A stretch of DNA of 64,000 bases from Micromonospora sediminimaris (GTDB lineage: Bacteria; Actinomycetota; Actinomycetes; Mycobacteriales; Micromonosporaceae). Positions 45,126 to 53,790 of the stretch are shown piece by piece. The stretch is taken from positions 62,001-126,000 of the forward strand of contig FOLJ01000003.1 of assembly GCA_900112325.1 (NCBI GenBank). Reading direction: 5' to 3'. Position numbers and translations under genes: made by a program. Under the pieces are notes generated by a model that did not search any database, was not told the origin of the DNA, and worked only from the letters and a program-made list of their open reading frames with translations. The stretch's first letter is position 1; each line of letters starts with the position of its first letter.

Positions 45126-46373
45126 ATGACCCGATCCATCCCGCGCGGGCGTGCCATCGGTGCCGCCCTGGCGGCAGTCGCCGTCGCCGCCACAGCCGTC
45201 GCCTGTTCCACGGAATCCCCGTCGACCGAGGCCGGTGGGACATACTCCATCTGGGACCCGTACCCGCAGTTCACCGACGATTCCGACTGGGTCCGACTGC
45301 TCAAGGGCTGCGGCACGTCGGCCGGGGTGACCGTCGACCGGACCGGCTACGACACCACCGACCTGACGAACAAGGCGTTGCTCGCCGCGCAGCAGGGCAA
45401 CTCCCCGGATGTACTGATCATCGACAACCCGGTGATCTCCACCCTGGCCGAGGCCGGCACCCTGACCACCACCGACGAGACGAACCTCGACGTGTCGGCG
45501 ATGGAACCCAACCTGCTCGGCGCCGGGCAGAGCGGCGGCAAGACGTACGGCGTACCCATCGGTGCGAACACCCTCGCCCTCTACTACAACAAGGACCTGC
45601 TGACCGAGGCGGGAGTGGACATCACCACGGTGACGGACTGGCCCTCACTCACCGCGGCGCTGGTCAAGGTCAAGGCAGCCGGCAAGAAGGGCATCACCTT
45701 CTCCGCGATCGGCACCGAGGAAGGCAGCTTCCAGTTCCTGCCCTGGTTCTGGGGTGCCGGTGCCCAGTTGACCGCGCTGGACGCGCCACCGGCGGTGGCG
45801 GCGTTGACCCTCTGGAGCGACTGGCTGGCCGCCGGCCACGCCCCCAACTCCGTCATCAACAACACGCAGACCACAAGTTGGCAGGAGTTCGCCAGCGGCG
45901 ACTACGCGTTCAGCGAGAACGGCACCTGGCAGCTGGCCAACGCGGCGAAGCTGGATTTCGAGTACGGCATCATCCCCGTCCCGGCCCGTACCGGCGGCAC
46001 CGCCCCGGCACCCACCGGAGGTGAGTTCATCTCCATCCCGGTGCAGCGCGACACCGGACGGTACGCCACCTCGCAGCAGTTGGTCACCTGCCTGACCAGC
46101 GGCGACAACCTGCTCACCACGGACACCACGCTGTCCTACATCGCCCCGGTCGCTGCGGTGCAGGAGCAACAGGTGGCGGCCAACGCCGAGCTGAAGGTCT
46201 GGGTCGACGCGGTGAAGGCGGCGAAGGGACGCACCGGCGACGACCTCGGAACCCGGTATCCGAGGATCTCCGAGCCGCTGTGGACGGCGGTGCAGTCCGC
46301 GCTCAGCGGCGCGCAGACGCCGCAGGAGGCGCTGTCGGCCGCGCAGCAGGCCGCCGTGAGCGCGACGAGCTGA
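45126..46373 (+). CDS. Sugar ABC transporter substrate-binding lipoprotein
   Basis: The 415-residue family 1 (SBP_bac_1) protein has a signal sequence with lipobox AATAVAC near residue 27. The mature part has TDLTNKALLAAQQGNSPDVL, YGVPIGANTLALYYNKDLL and the WQEFASGDYAFSENGTWQ hinge segment typical of carbohydrate-binding proteins. It heads a four-gene operon and should bind an oligosaccharide released by secreted glycosidases such as the divergently encoded clan-A enzyme. Confidence 0.9.
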   Translation: MTRSIPRGRAIGAALAAVAVAATAVACSTESPSTEAGGTYSIWDPYPQFTDDSDWVRLLKGCGTSAGVTVDRTGYDTTDLTNKALLAAQQGNSPDVLIIDNPVISTLAEAGTLTTTDETNLDVSAMEPNLLGAGQSGGKTYGVPIGANTLALYYNKDLLTEAGVDITTVTDWPSLTAALVKVKAAGKKGITFSAIGTEEGSFQFLPWFWGAGAQLTALDAPPAVAALTLWSDWLAAGHAPNSVINNTQTTSWQEFASGDYAFSENGTWQLANAAKLDFEYGIIPVPARTGGTAPAPTGGEFISIPVQRDTGRYATSQQLVTCLTSGDNLLTTDTTLSYIAPVAAVQEQQVAANAELKVWVDAVKAAKGRTGDDLGTRYPRISEPLWTAVQSALSGAQTPQEALSAAQQAAVSATS

Positions 46374-46391
46374 CCAGGCACGCCACCCGAC

Positions 46392-47372
46392 ATGGGAATC
46401 GACGTCACCCGTACCCCGCGAGCCGCGACGGTGGGCGAGACCGGTGGGGCAGCGAGCACCGCCCCACCGGCACACCGACGCCGTCGCCACCCCAGCGGTT
46501 CCCGGTGGGCGGCGTGGGCCTTCCTCGCCCCGGTGGCCGGCTACCTGGTCGCCTTCTACGCCTATCCGCTGTACCGCAACGTCGAGTTGAGCCTGCGCGA
46601 GTACACAGTTCGCTCCTTCGTCCAGGGTGGTGCGCCGTTCGCCGGGCTGGACAACTACCGGGCGGTGCTCTCCGCGCCGACGTTCCCGTCGGCGTTGCTC
46701 AACACGCTCGTCTTCACCGCCGCGTCACTCGTCTTCCAGTTCGCCATCGGGCTGCTGCTGGCGCTCTTCTTCCATCGGCACTTTCCGCTCTCGCGTACGC
46801 TGCGCGCACTGTTCCTCGTACCCTGGCTGTTGCCGTTGATCGTGTCGGCGTCCACCTGGTCGTGGCTGCTCAACAGCGAGGCCGGGGTGGTCAACGCCGC
46901 GCTCGCGCTGGTCGGCGTGGAGCCGGTGAACTGGCTGACCTCACCGCGGTGGTCGCTGGTATCGGTGATCATCGCCAACATCTGGATCGGCATCCCGTTC
47001 AACCTGGTCGTGCTCTACAGCGGCCTACAGGCGATCCCGCGTCCGCTGTACGAGGCGGCGGAGCTGGACGGAGCCGGCGGCTGGCAGCGCTTCCGGTGGA
47101 TCACCTGGCCGTTGCTGCGCCCGGTCTCGGCGATCACACTGCTGCTCGGGCTGGTCTACACACTCAAGGTCTTCGACCTGATCTGGATCATGACCAGGGG
47201 TGGCCCGACCGATTCGTCGACCACCCTGGCCACCTGGTCGTACCGGCTCGGGTTCGGCAACCTGCTGCCCGAATTCGGGTCCGGGGCTGCTGTCGGAAAC
47301 CTGCTGATCCTGTTGGCGGTGGCCGCGGGCGGGCTCTATCTCGGCTTCGAGCGTCGGCAGCGGCTGTCATGA
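46392..47372 (+). CDS. Sugar ABC transporter permease (MalF-like)
   Basis: The 326-residue protein has a Ser/Thr-rich cytoplasmic N-terminus, six helices and the EAA motif YEAAELDGAGGWQRFRWITW. It is a CUT1-family permease partnering the next gene. It lies 18 bases after the binding-protein gene. No ATPase is encoded here, as is usual for CUT1 systems that share an MsiK-like ATPase. Confidence 0.9.
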   Translation: MGIDVTRTPRAATVGETGGAASTAPPAHRRRRHPSGSRWAAWAFLAPVAGYLVAFYAYPLYRNVELSLREYTVRSFVQGGAPFAGLDNYRAVLSAPTFPSALLNTLVFTAASLVFQFAIGLLLALFFHRHFPLSRTLRALFLVPWLLPLIVSASTWSWLLNSEAGVVNAALALVGVEPVNWLTSPRWSLVSVIIANIWIGIPFNLVVLYSGLQAIPRPLYEAAELDGAGGWQRFRWITWPLLRPVSAITLLLGLVYTLKVFDLIWIMTRGGPTDSSTTLATWSYRLGFGNLLPEFGSGAAVGNLLILLAVAAGGLYLGFERRQRLS

Positions 47373-48190
47373 GCCGACCGACGCGTGGCTGGTGGCGAAC
47401 CGGGCTCGGAGTGATGCTTACCGGGCTGATGCTCTTCCCCGTCTACTGGATGATCAACGTCTCGTTCACCCGGGACCAGGACATGCGCAAGAGCCCGCCG
47501 TACCTGTTCCCGATCGACGGCACCCTCGACGGCTACCGAGCCGTGCTCAGCCAGCAGCTGCCGTACGTCGGCACCAGTCTGGTTGTCGGGCTCGGCACCG
47601 TACTGCTCACCCTGGTCCTGGCCGCCCCGGCCGGGTACGCGCTGGCCAAGCTCCGGCCGCCCGGCGGCGGGGCGATCCGGTTCGTCCTGCTGATCGCGCA
47701 GATGATCCCCGGCATCATCATGGCGATGGGCTTCTACGCCATCTACCTCAACCTCGGCGTGCTCAACACCGTGCCCGGGTTGATCCTGGCCGACTCGACG
47801 ATCGCGGTCCCCTTCGCGGTGCTGATCTTCACCGCCTTCATGTCCGGGATACCGGACGACCTGATCCAGGCCGCGCTTGTCGACGGCGCCAACCGGCTGC
47901 GGACGTTCTGGTCGGTGGTGCTGCCGGTGAGCCGGAACGCGATCGTCACCGTGTCGCTGTTCGCGTTCCTCTGGGCCTGGTCCGACTTCGTCTTCGCCGC
48001 CACCCTGGCCAGCGGTGGCGGCCATCGGCCGATCACCCTCGGCATCTACCAGTACATCGGCAACAACAACCAGCAGTGGAACGCGATCATGGCAACCGCC
48101 GTGGTGGCGTCCATTCCCACCACCCTGCTGCTGGTGCTGGCGCAACGCTACGTCGCCGCCGGGGTCACCGCCGGCGCCATCAAGGACTGA
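47369..48190 (+). CDS. Sugar ABC transporter permease (MalG-like)
   Basis: The 273-residue CUT1 permease has six helices and the EAA motif IQAALVDGANRLRTFWSVVL. ATG 47369 overlaps the preceding stop (ATGA). It forms the membrane channel with the MalF-like protein. Confidence 0.9.
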   Translation: MSRPTRGWWRTGLGVMLTGLMLFPVYWMINVSFTRDQDMRKSPPYLFPIDGTLDGYRAVLSQQLPYVGTSLVVGLGTVLLTLVLAAPAGYALAKLRPPGGGAIRFVLLIAQMIPGIIMAMGFYAIYLNLGVLNTVPGLILADSTIAVPFAVLIFTAFMSGIPDDLIQAALVDGANRLRTFWSVVLPVSRNAIVTVSLFAFLWAWSDFVFAATLASGGGHRPITLGIYQYIGNNNQQWNAIMATAVVASIPTTLLLVLAQRYVAAGVTAGAIKD

Positions 48191-48247
48191 TCCGGCCGGC
48201 TCTCGGAGCAGCCGCACCAACCGCACCCCGAAAGGCAGTCGCCGATC

Positions 48248-49969
48248 ATGACCGTCGTCCGTACCGGCCCGACCTTCTCCATCCAGGAGATTCCGTTCAG
48301 CTACCACGGGTCCTGGTTCAGCATCTCGCCGGTGGTGGCAGCGCACACTCAGGCATCCGAGCTGCATCTGGTCTCACACCAGACCGGGATGCATCCGGTG
48401 CTTCGGCTGACGCCTTCGGCCGACACCACGGTGACGGCCAGCGCGGCGCTGCTGACCTGGCGCAACCGCACCGGCCTGATCGAGGTGACCTACGACGGCC
48501 GGGACGCAGTGCGATTGCGCGGCCGCGGAATCGGCCTGCGGATCGCCGCCGCGCGGGACACCCTCACCCCGTTCAGCGGCACCTACCTCCTCCACGACCC
48601 GGTCGATGACTCGTACGTCTTCACCTCGTACGAGACCGGCCGCCGCTACCGGGTCACGTCGCTTCGCGGCGACCCCCGTGCCGTCGGCGTCGAGGCGCTC
48701 GGCACCGCCGCGCGGGCGGTGGAGCTGCCGGCCGACCAGCCGTGGGAGGTCGCTGTCGAGGAGTACGAGTCGGCCCGCCGCCGCTACCCGGGCGACCGTG
48801 ATTTCGATCAGCTCGTCAGGTCGACGACTGCCGAGTTCGCCAGCTTCGTCGACCGGGTGGCACCCTGGCGCAGCTCCGAGACCCCCGCCGCCGAACTGGC
48901 CGCGTACGTGCTGTGGTCGGCGACTGTCGCGCCGGGCGGCTTTCTCGCCCGGCCAGCCGTGCTGATGTCCAAGCACTGGATGAACAAGGTGTGGAGCTGG
49001 GACCACTGCTTCAACGCCCTGGCCCTCGCCGAAGCGGACGCCGAGCTGGCCTGGCACCAGGTCCAGTTACCCTTCGACCATCAGGACCCGACGGGTGCGT
49101 TGCCGGATTCTGTCGCCCACTCCGAGGTGCTGCACAACTACGTCAAGCCGCCGGTGCACGGCTGGGCGCTGCGGCAGCTGCGGCAGCGGCTGTCCCGGCC
49201 ACTGTCGCGTGACGAGCTTTCCGACATGTACCGACGGCTCGCCCGCTGGACGACGTTCTGGCTCGACCAACGCCGGGTGTCCGGTCATCATCTGCCGCAC
49301 TACCAGCACGGCAATGACAGCGGATGGGACAACGCGACCACCTTCGACGGCGATCGGACCGTCGAGACACCTGATCTCGCCGCGCTGCTGCTGTTGCAGC
49401 TGCGTCAGCTCGCGGACCTGGCCGGGGAGTTGGGGCTGCCCGAGGAGGTGGGGCAGTGGAGCCGCACCGCGAGCCAGATCCGCGCCGAGCTGCTCGGCGC
49501 GCTCTGGGACGGCCAGCGGTTCGTGGCCCGGAGCGCCAGGACCGGTCGGCTGAGGTCGAGCACGAGTCTGCTCGACCTCATGCCCATCGTGCTCGGTGCC
49601 GACCTGCCCGCCGACGTGAGCGCCGGGCTCGCCGGTGGTCTCAAGCGCCATCTGACCGCACACGGCCTCGCCACGGAGCCGGTCGACTCCCCGCACTACG
49701 CGGCCGACGGCTACTGGCGTGGGCCGATCTGGGCACCTGCCACCGTACTGATCGAGGACGGCCTGCGCCGGGCCGGGCACATCGGATTCGCCGATGACAT
49801 CAGCCAGCGGTTCCGCGCCCTGTGCGAGAAGTCCGGCTTCGCGGAGAACTTCGACGCCGAGACCGGCGCGGGCCTGCGCGACCGCGCCTACACCTGGACC
49901 GCCAGCAGCTATCTCATCCTCGCCGCCGCCCACCACCGCCGTCGTCGTCCACCCCACCGACCTGGTTGA
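48248..49969 (+). CDS. GH63/GH37-like (alpha/alpha)6 glycosidase, cytoplasmic
   Basis: The 573-residue protein has no signal peptide. An N-terminal beta-sandwich (about 1-190) precedes an (alpha/alpha)6 barrel with SKHWMNKVWSWDHCFNALAL, QDPTGALPDSV, GNDSGWDNATTFD (likely catalytic Asp) and a late FAENFDAETGAGLRDRAYTW block (likely catalytic Glu). This pattern fits MGH1/YgjK-type GH63 or trehalase-like enzymes. As last gene of the importer operon it should cleave the imported sugar inside the cell. The stop codon lies inside the long inverted repeat. Confidence 0.82.
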   Translation: MTVVRTGPTFSIQEIPFSYHGSWFSISPVVAAHTQASELHLVSHQTGMHPVLRLTPSADTTVTASAALLTWRNRTGLIEVTYDGRDAVRLRGRGIGLRIAAARDTLTPFSGTYLLHDPVDDSYVFTSYETGRRYRVTSLRGDPRAVGVEALGTAARAVELPADQPWEVAVEEYESARRRYPGDRDFDQLVRSTTAEFASFVDRVAPWRSSETPAAELAAYVLWSATVAPGGFLARPAVLMSKHWMNKVWSWDHCFNALALAEADAELAWHQVQLPFDHQDPTGALPDSVAHSEVLHNYVKPPVHGWALRQLRQRLSRPLSRDELSDMYRRLARWTTFWLDQRRVSGHHLPHYQHGNDSGWDNATTFDGDRTVETPDLAALLLLQLRQLADLAGELGLPEEVGQWSRTASQIRAELLGALWDGQRFVARSARTGRLRSSTSLLDLMPIVLGADLPADVSAGLAGGLKRHLTAHGLATEPVDSPHYAADGYWRGPIWAPATVLIEDGLRRAGHIGFADDISQRFRALCEKSGFAENFDAETGAGLRDRAYTWTASSYLILAAAHHRRRRPPHRPG

Positions 49970-50025
49970 TCAAGAAGTTTTCGTCGCGCCGCGCGGCCGG
50001 GCACGGCGAAAACTTCTTGATCAAC
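49965..50025. repeat. Perfect 19-bp inverted repeat / bidirectional terminator, possible REP element
   Basis: GTTGATCAAGAAGTTTTCG (49965-49983) and its exact complement (50007-50025) flank a 23-nt GC-rich loop. The arms are AT-rich, unlike the surroundings. It sits between the convergent glycosidase and LacI genes and contains the glycosidase stop codon at 49967-49969, so it can end transcripts from both sides. Confidence 0.8.
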
Positions 50026-50063
50026 GCTGCGGTCGGGGGTGGGGGTGCGGTCGGGGGTGGGGG

Positions 50064-51077
50064 TCAGGGGGGAGGGGGTGGGGCGGTGCTGGCTCTCAGC
50101 GAGATGGGGGGCTGGTAGAGGTGGTGGCGGGGGGCGGCGGTGGGGGCGGCGATCCGTTCGAGCAGCAGCGCCACGGCTTCGGCACCCATCTCCAGGGTGG
50201 GCACGTCCGCCGCCGACAACGGCGGACGGAAATCCTCGGCCCAGTGCGCGGCGGCGACCCCGACCACGGAGAAGTCGCGAGGCACCAGCCGGCCCTCGGC
50301 CGCCAGGGCTCGCTGTACGCCGGGCAGGGCGGCCTCGTTGATTGTGGCAACGGCGGTGACCTCCGGACGGGTGGTCAGCAGCCGGCTCATGGCGGCCTCG
50401 CCAGCGGGCGCGTCGTCACCGCAGCACAGGTCGACGCCGGTGAGCCCGCGTTCGGCCACCGCGTGCGAGAACCCGGCCAGGGCGCGGTGCCCGGGTCCGT
50501 AGCCGGCGGCCACCAGCTCGGCCGAGCGGTTCACCAGGGCGACGTGCCGGTGCCCCAGGTCGGCCAGATGGTGCACACACCGCGCGATCAGACCCTCGTA
50601 GTCCACGTCGACCCAACTGGTGCCGGTCGGCTCGGCGGTGCGGCCGATGGTGACGAAGGGCAGTCGACTCTGCCGCAGCCGGGTCACCCGGTCGTCCTCC
50701 AACCGAATCTCCATGAGGATCACGCCGTCCACGCGGCGTCCGGTGACGATCCGCTCGAACGACCGGTCGTGGTCGCCGCCGGAGGGGGAGAGCAGCACGT
50801 CCAGGTCGGCGCGGGCGGCGGCCTCGACCACGCTGGCGACGAAGCCGAGCTGCATGTCGGTCAGCCGCTGGCTCGCCGGGGGGATGACCAGGCCGAGGGT
50901 GCGGGTGCGGCCCTCCTTCAACGCTCGGGCGTTCGCGTTGGGACGGTAGTCCAACTCGTCGATGACGGCCTGGATCCGTTGCCGGGTCGGTTCCGACACC
51001 GCCCGCTTGCCGCTCAACACGTACGACACGGTGCTGCGGGACACGCCCGCGCGGCGGGCGATCTCCCCGATGTTCAT
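50064..51077 (-). CDS. LacI-family transcriptional regulator of the local glycosidase/importer regulon
   Basis: The 337-residue protein has the LacI HTH (IGEIARRAGVSRSTVSYVLS, about 1-25), hinge helix (PNANARALKEGRT) and a periplasmic-binding-like effector domain (GLVIPPASQRLTDM onward). A poly-Pro tail ends the protein. The palindromic operator sits just downstream of its own -10 and at two neighbouring promoters, so it probably represses itself, the importer operon and the clan-A glycosidase until the sugar is present. ATG 51077 follows GAGGAG. Confidence 0.9.
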   Translation of the reverse strand: MNIGEIARRAGVSRSTVSYVLSGKRAVSEPTRQRIQAVIDELDYRPNANARALKEGRTRTLGLVIPPASQRLTDMQLGFVASVVEAAARADLDVLLSPSGGDHDRSFERIVTGRRVDGVILMEIRLEDDRVTRLRQSRLPFVTIGRTAEPTGTSWVDVDYEGLIARCVHHLADLGHRHVALVNRSAELVAAGYGPGHRALAGFSHAVAERGLTGVDLCCGDDAPAGEAAMSRLLTTRPEVTAVATINEAALPGVQRALAAEGRLVPRDFSVVGVAAAHWAEDFRPPLSAADVPTLEMGAEAVALLLERIAAPTAAPRHHLYQPPISLRASTAPPPPP

Positions 51078-51092
51078 CCCGCTCCTCGCAGT

Positions 51093-51136
51093 CGAATCGA
51101 TTCACTCAGGTTATGAGGGGTGCTGGGCAGGGTCAA
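51093..51136 (-). promoter_or_regulatory. Autoregulated promoter of the LacI gene
   Basis: On the minus strand, TTGACC (51136-51131), 17 bases and TAACCT (51113-51108) are followed by TGAATCGATTCG (51104-51093), one base off the palindrome CGAATCGATTCG found at the regulon promoters. It lies 16 bases from the start codon. Confidence 0.72.
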
Positions 51137-51206
51137 CGCCGCCGTTCAGGCACCCCGGAGCCGAGCGTCCGACCCGGTGTTCAGTGCGGGGAGAGGGAGG
51201 CCGACA

Positions 51207-51983
51207 TCACGCGCTCAGCATGCTCCGGGTCTGAGCGAGTCCACCGACCAGTTCCCGTAGCGCCGCGACGATCGCCGCTTCGAGTTCCGGGCGCAGGCGA
51301 CTGACCGGCACCGAGACGCTCACCGCGTCGACCGCCGGACTCGCCAACGGCACGGCCATCGCGAAGCAGCGGATGCCCTCCGCATTTTCCTCCCGGTCGA
51401 CGGCGTGCCCGGTGGTCCGCACCGTCGCCAGGGCGGCGTGCAGGGCTTCGCGGTCGGTGACCGTGTGTGGCGTGAGGCGGGCCAGCGGCCAGTTCAGCAT
51501 CCGGTCGACATCGGTGTCCGGAAGCTCGGCCAGCAGCGCCTTGCCCAGCGCGGTGGCGTGTGCCGGCAGCCGGCGGCCGATTGCGCTGTAGAGCCGCAGG
51601 CGGTGCACCGACTCCCGTTTCGCGAGATAGACGACCTGGTCGCCGTCGAGTCGACCGAGGTGCACGGCTTCACCGAAGCGACGGGACAGCTCGTCAAGCA
51701 CGCCGGACAGCAGGCCTACCCGGTCATCGCCGTCCAGGTAGGCGGCACCGACCCGCAGCGCGCGCAGGCCGAGCCGGAAGCGGGTGCCGCTCTCGTCGGT
51801 CTGGACCCAGCCTCGGCCGACAAGCGTGCGCAGCAGGCCGTGCAGGCTGCTCTTCGGGATGGCGAGGGCGCGGGCCAGGTCGCCGAGCGCCCAGGTCTGC
51901 GGCTGATCGGCGAGCAGTTCGAGCAGGTCGAGGGTACGTCCAGCCGACTTCACGGGCTGGAAGTCCTCGGGCGCGGTGGGCAC
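51207..51983 (-). CDS. IclR-family transcriptional regulator
   Basis: The 258-residue protein has an N-terminal winged helix (about 10-70: LGDLARALAIPKSSLHGLLR) and the IclR effector domain with LPAHATALGKALLAELP and the EENAEGIRCFAMAVPLASP block. It diverges from KDPG aldolase and KDG kinase genes, so it most likely is a KdgR-type repressor responding to KDG or KDPG. GTG start at 51983. Confidence 0.88.
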   Translation of the reverse strand: MPTAPEDFQPVKSAGRTLDLLELLADQPQTWALGDLARALAIPKSSLHGLLRTLVGRGWVQTDESGTRFRLGLRALRVGAAYLDGDDRVGLLSGVLDELSRRFGEAVHLGRLDGDQVVYLAKRESVHRLRLYSAIGRRLPAHATALGKALLAELPDTDVDRMLNWPLARLTPHTVTDREALHAALATVRTTGHAVDREENAEGIRCFAMAVPLASPAVDAVSVSVPVSRLRPELEAAIVAALRELVGGLAQTRSMLSA

Positions 51984-52017
51984 AAGGCCAGACTAGCGAA
52001 GGGCGTACGCCTCCAGT

Positions 52018-52668
52018 ATGGTCACGTACGTGACCAACGTTCATGGTTCTGAACAGTTGCCGGTCGGTCGGGTGCTGCCGGTGGTGGTGCTCGACGACGC
52101 GCGGCACGCCGATCCGCTTGGTGACGCACTGGTCAAGGGTGGTCTGACCGCGGTCGAGGTGACCCTGCGTACCGCGGCCGGGCTGGATGCCATCGCGGCG
52201 CTTGCCGCCCGTGGTGACCTGACCGTCGGGGCCGGCACGGTGCTCACCGTCGAGCAGGCCGAGCGGGCGATCGGGGCCGGTGCCCGGTTCGTGGTGACCC
52301 CCGGCTTCGCGCCGGCCGTGGTCCGTGCCTGCCAGCAGGCCGGCGTGCCGGTGGTGCCCGGGGCGGCCACCGCCACCGAGATCCAGATGGCCCTCGACGC
52401 CGGTCTGAACGTGGTCAAGTTCTTCCCCGCCCAGCAGCTCGGCGGGGCAGCCATGATCAAGGCCCTGGCGGCGCCGTTCCGCGACGTCAGGTTCATTCCC
52501 ACCGGCGGGATCACCGCTGCGGTGATCGCCGACTACCTGGCCCTGCCGGCGGTCCTGGCGGTCGGCGCGAGCTGGATGGTCTCGGCCGACCTGATCGCCG
52601 GCGAGCAGTGGGACGAGATCACCGCCCGCACCCGCGAGGCGCTGGCCGCCGCAGGAGGTGCGGCGTGA
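52018..52668 (+). CDS. eda: KDPG / 4-hydroxy-2-oxoglutarate aldolase
   Basis: The 216-residue class I aldolase has VEVTLRTAAGLDAI, GAGTVLTVEQAERAIGAGA, FVVTPGF, and the Schiff-base Lys in NVVKFFPAQQLGG, all typical of Eda. It splits 2-keto-3-deoxy-6-phosphogluconate to pyruvate and glyceraldehyde-3-phosphate. ATG 52018 has no ribosome-binding site and its first codons overlap a palindrome; GTG 52030 behind a -10-like TATGGT could be a leaderless start. It overlaps the KDG kinase gene by GTGA. Confidence 0.9.
   Translation: MVTYVTNVHGSEQLPVGRVLPVVVLDDARHADPLGDALVKGGLTAVEVTLRTAAGLDAIAALAARGDLTVGAGTVLTVEQAERAIGAGARFVVTPGFAPAVVRACQQAGVPVVPGAATATEIQMALDAGLNVVKFFPAQQLGGAAMIKALAAPFRDVRFIPTGGITAAVIADYLALPAVLAVGASWMVSADLIAGEQWDEITARTREALAAAGGAA
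52020..52054. promoter_or_regulatory. Palindromes at the eda start, candidate IclR operator
   Basis: A perfect 16-bp palindrome GGTCACGTACGTGACC (52020-52035) is followed by GTTCA-tggttc-TGAAC (52039-52054). Both overlap the proposed N-terminal codons of the aldolase, so either the operator lies within the gene start or the true start is downstream. Confidence 0.55.
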
Positions 52669-53768
52669 GCGCGGTGGACCCTCGGCCGAAGGCCGACTGC
52701 CGCTACGACCTGGTCTCGCTCGGCGAGGTCATGCTGCGGCTCGACCCCGGTGAGGGTCGGGTCCGCACCGCCCGCCAGTTCCGGGTCTGGGAGGGCGGCG
52801 GCGAATACAACGTCGCCCGGGGGCTGCGCCGCTGCTTCGGCCTGCGGACCGCGGTCGTCACCGCGTTCGCCCGCAACGAGGTCGGCCTGCTGCTGGAAGA
52901 CCTGATCCTCCAGGGCGGCGTCGACACCAGCCTGATCACCTGGCTGCCGTACGACGGGATCGGCCGCACCGTCCGCAACGGTCTGAACTTCACCGAGCGC
53001 GGTTTCGGGGTACGCGGCGCGGTCGGCACCTCCGACCGGGGTCACTCCGCCGCCAGCCAGCTCAAGCCGGACGACGTCGACTGGGACCACCTCTTCGGCA
53101 CGCTCGGGGTGCGGTGGCTGCACACTGGCGGCATCTACGCCGCCCTGTCGGAGACGGCCGCGCAGACAGCCGAGGCCGCGATGACCGCCGCCCGTCGGCA
53201 CGGCACCCTCGTCTCGTACGACCTGAACTACCGGCCCAGCCTCTGGAAGGCCGTAGGTGGTCAGGAGCGTGCGCGGGAGGTGAACACCCGGCTCGCCGGT
53301 CTGGTGGACGTGACGATCGGCAACGAGGAGGACTTCACCGCCTGCCTGGGCTTCCCGGTGCCCGACACCGACATCCACAGCGGTGCGCTGGACGCCGGCA
53401 ACTTCAAGGCGATGATCGAGGCGGTCGTCCGGGCGTACCCCAACTTCAAGGTGGTGGCGACCACCCTGCGCGGGGTACGCAGCGCGACCGTGAACGACTG
53501 GGGTGCCGTGGCCTGGGCCGGCGGCGCGTTCGCCGAGGCCACCCACCGACCCGGCCTGGAGATCCTCGACCGGGTCGGCGGCGGCGACAGCTTCGCCTCC
53601 GGGCTGATCTACGGTCTGCTCGAACGCGACGGCGACCTGGCTCTCGCGGTGGAGTACGGCGCCGCGCACGGCGCGCTGGCGATGACCACTCCGGGCGACA
53701 CGTCCATGGCCAGCCTGGCCGAGGTGGAGGCGTTGGTGCGTGGGGCCGGCGCCCGGGTGCAACGCTGA
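52665..53768 (+). CDS. kdgK: 2-keto-3-deoxygluconate kinase (PfkB family)
   Basis: The 367-residue PfkB kinase has the N-terminal substrate motif GGGEYNVARGLRRCFG and the C-terminal ATP/anion motif LDRVGGGDSFASGL with the catalytic Asp. It phosphorylates KDG, giving the substrate of the aldolase encoded just upstream; together they finish uronate or pectin breakdown. GTG 52665 overlaps the eda stop and follows AGGAGGTG. Confidence 0.87.
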   Translation: MSAVDPRPKADCRYDLVSLGEVMLRLDPGEGRVRTARQFRVWEGGGEYNVARGLRRCFGLRTAVVTAFARNEVGLLLEDLILQGGVDTSLITWLPYDGIGRTVRNGLNFTERGFGVRGAVGTSDRGHSAASQLKPDDVDWDHLFGTLGVRWLHTGGIYAALSETAAQTAEAAMTAARRHGTLVSYDLNYRPSLWKAVGGQERAREVNTRLAGLVDVTIGNEEDFTACLGFPVPDTDIHSGALDAGNFKAMIEAVVRAYPNFKVVATTLRGVRSATVNDWGAVAWAGGAFAEATHRPGLEILDRVGGGDSFASGLIYGLLERDGDLALAVEYGAAHGALAMTTPGDTSMASLAEVEALVRGAGARVQR

Positions 53769-53790
53769 CCGCGGCCCCGGACCGGTCCGC

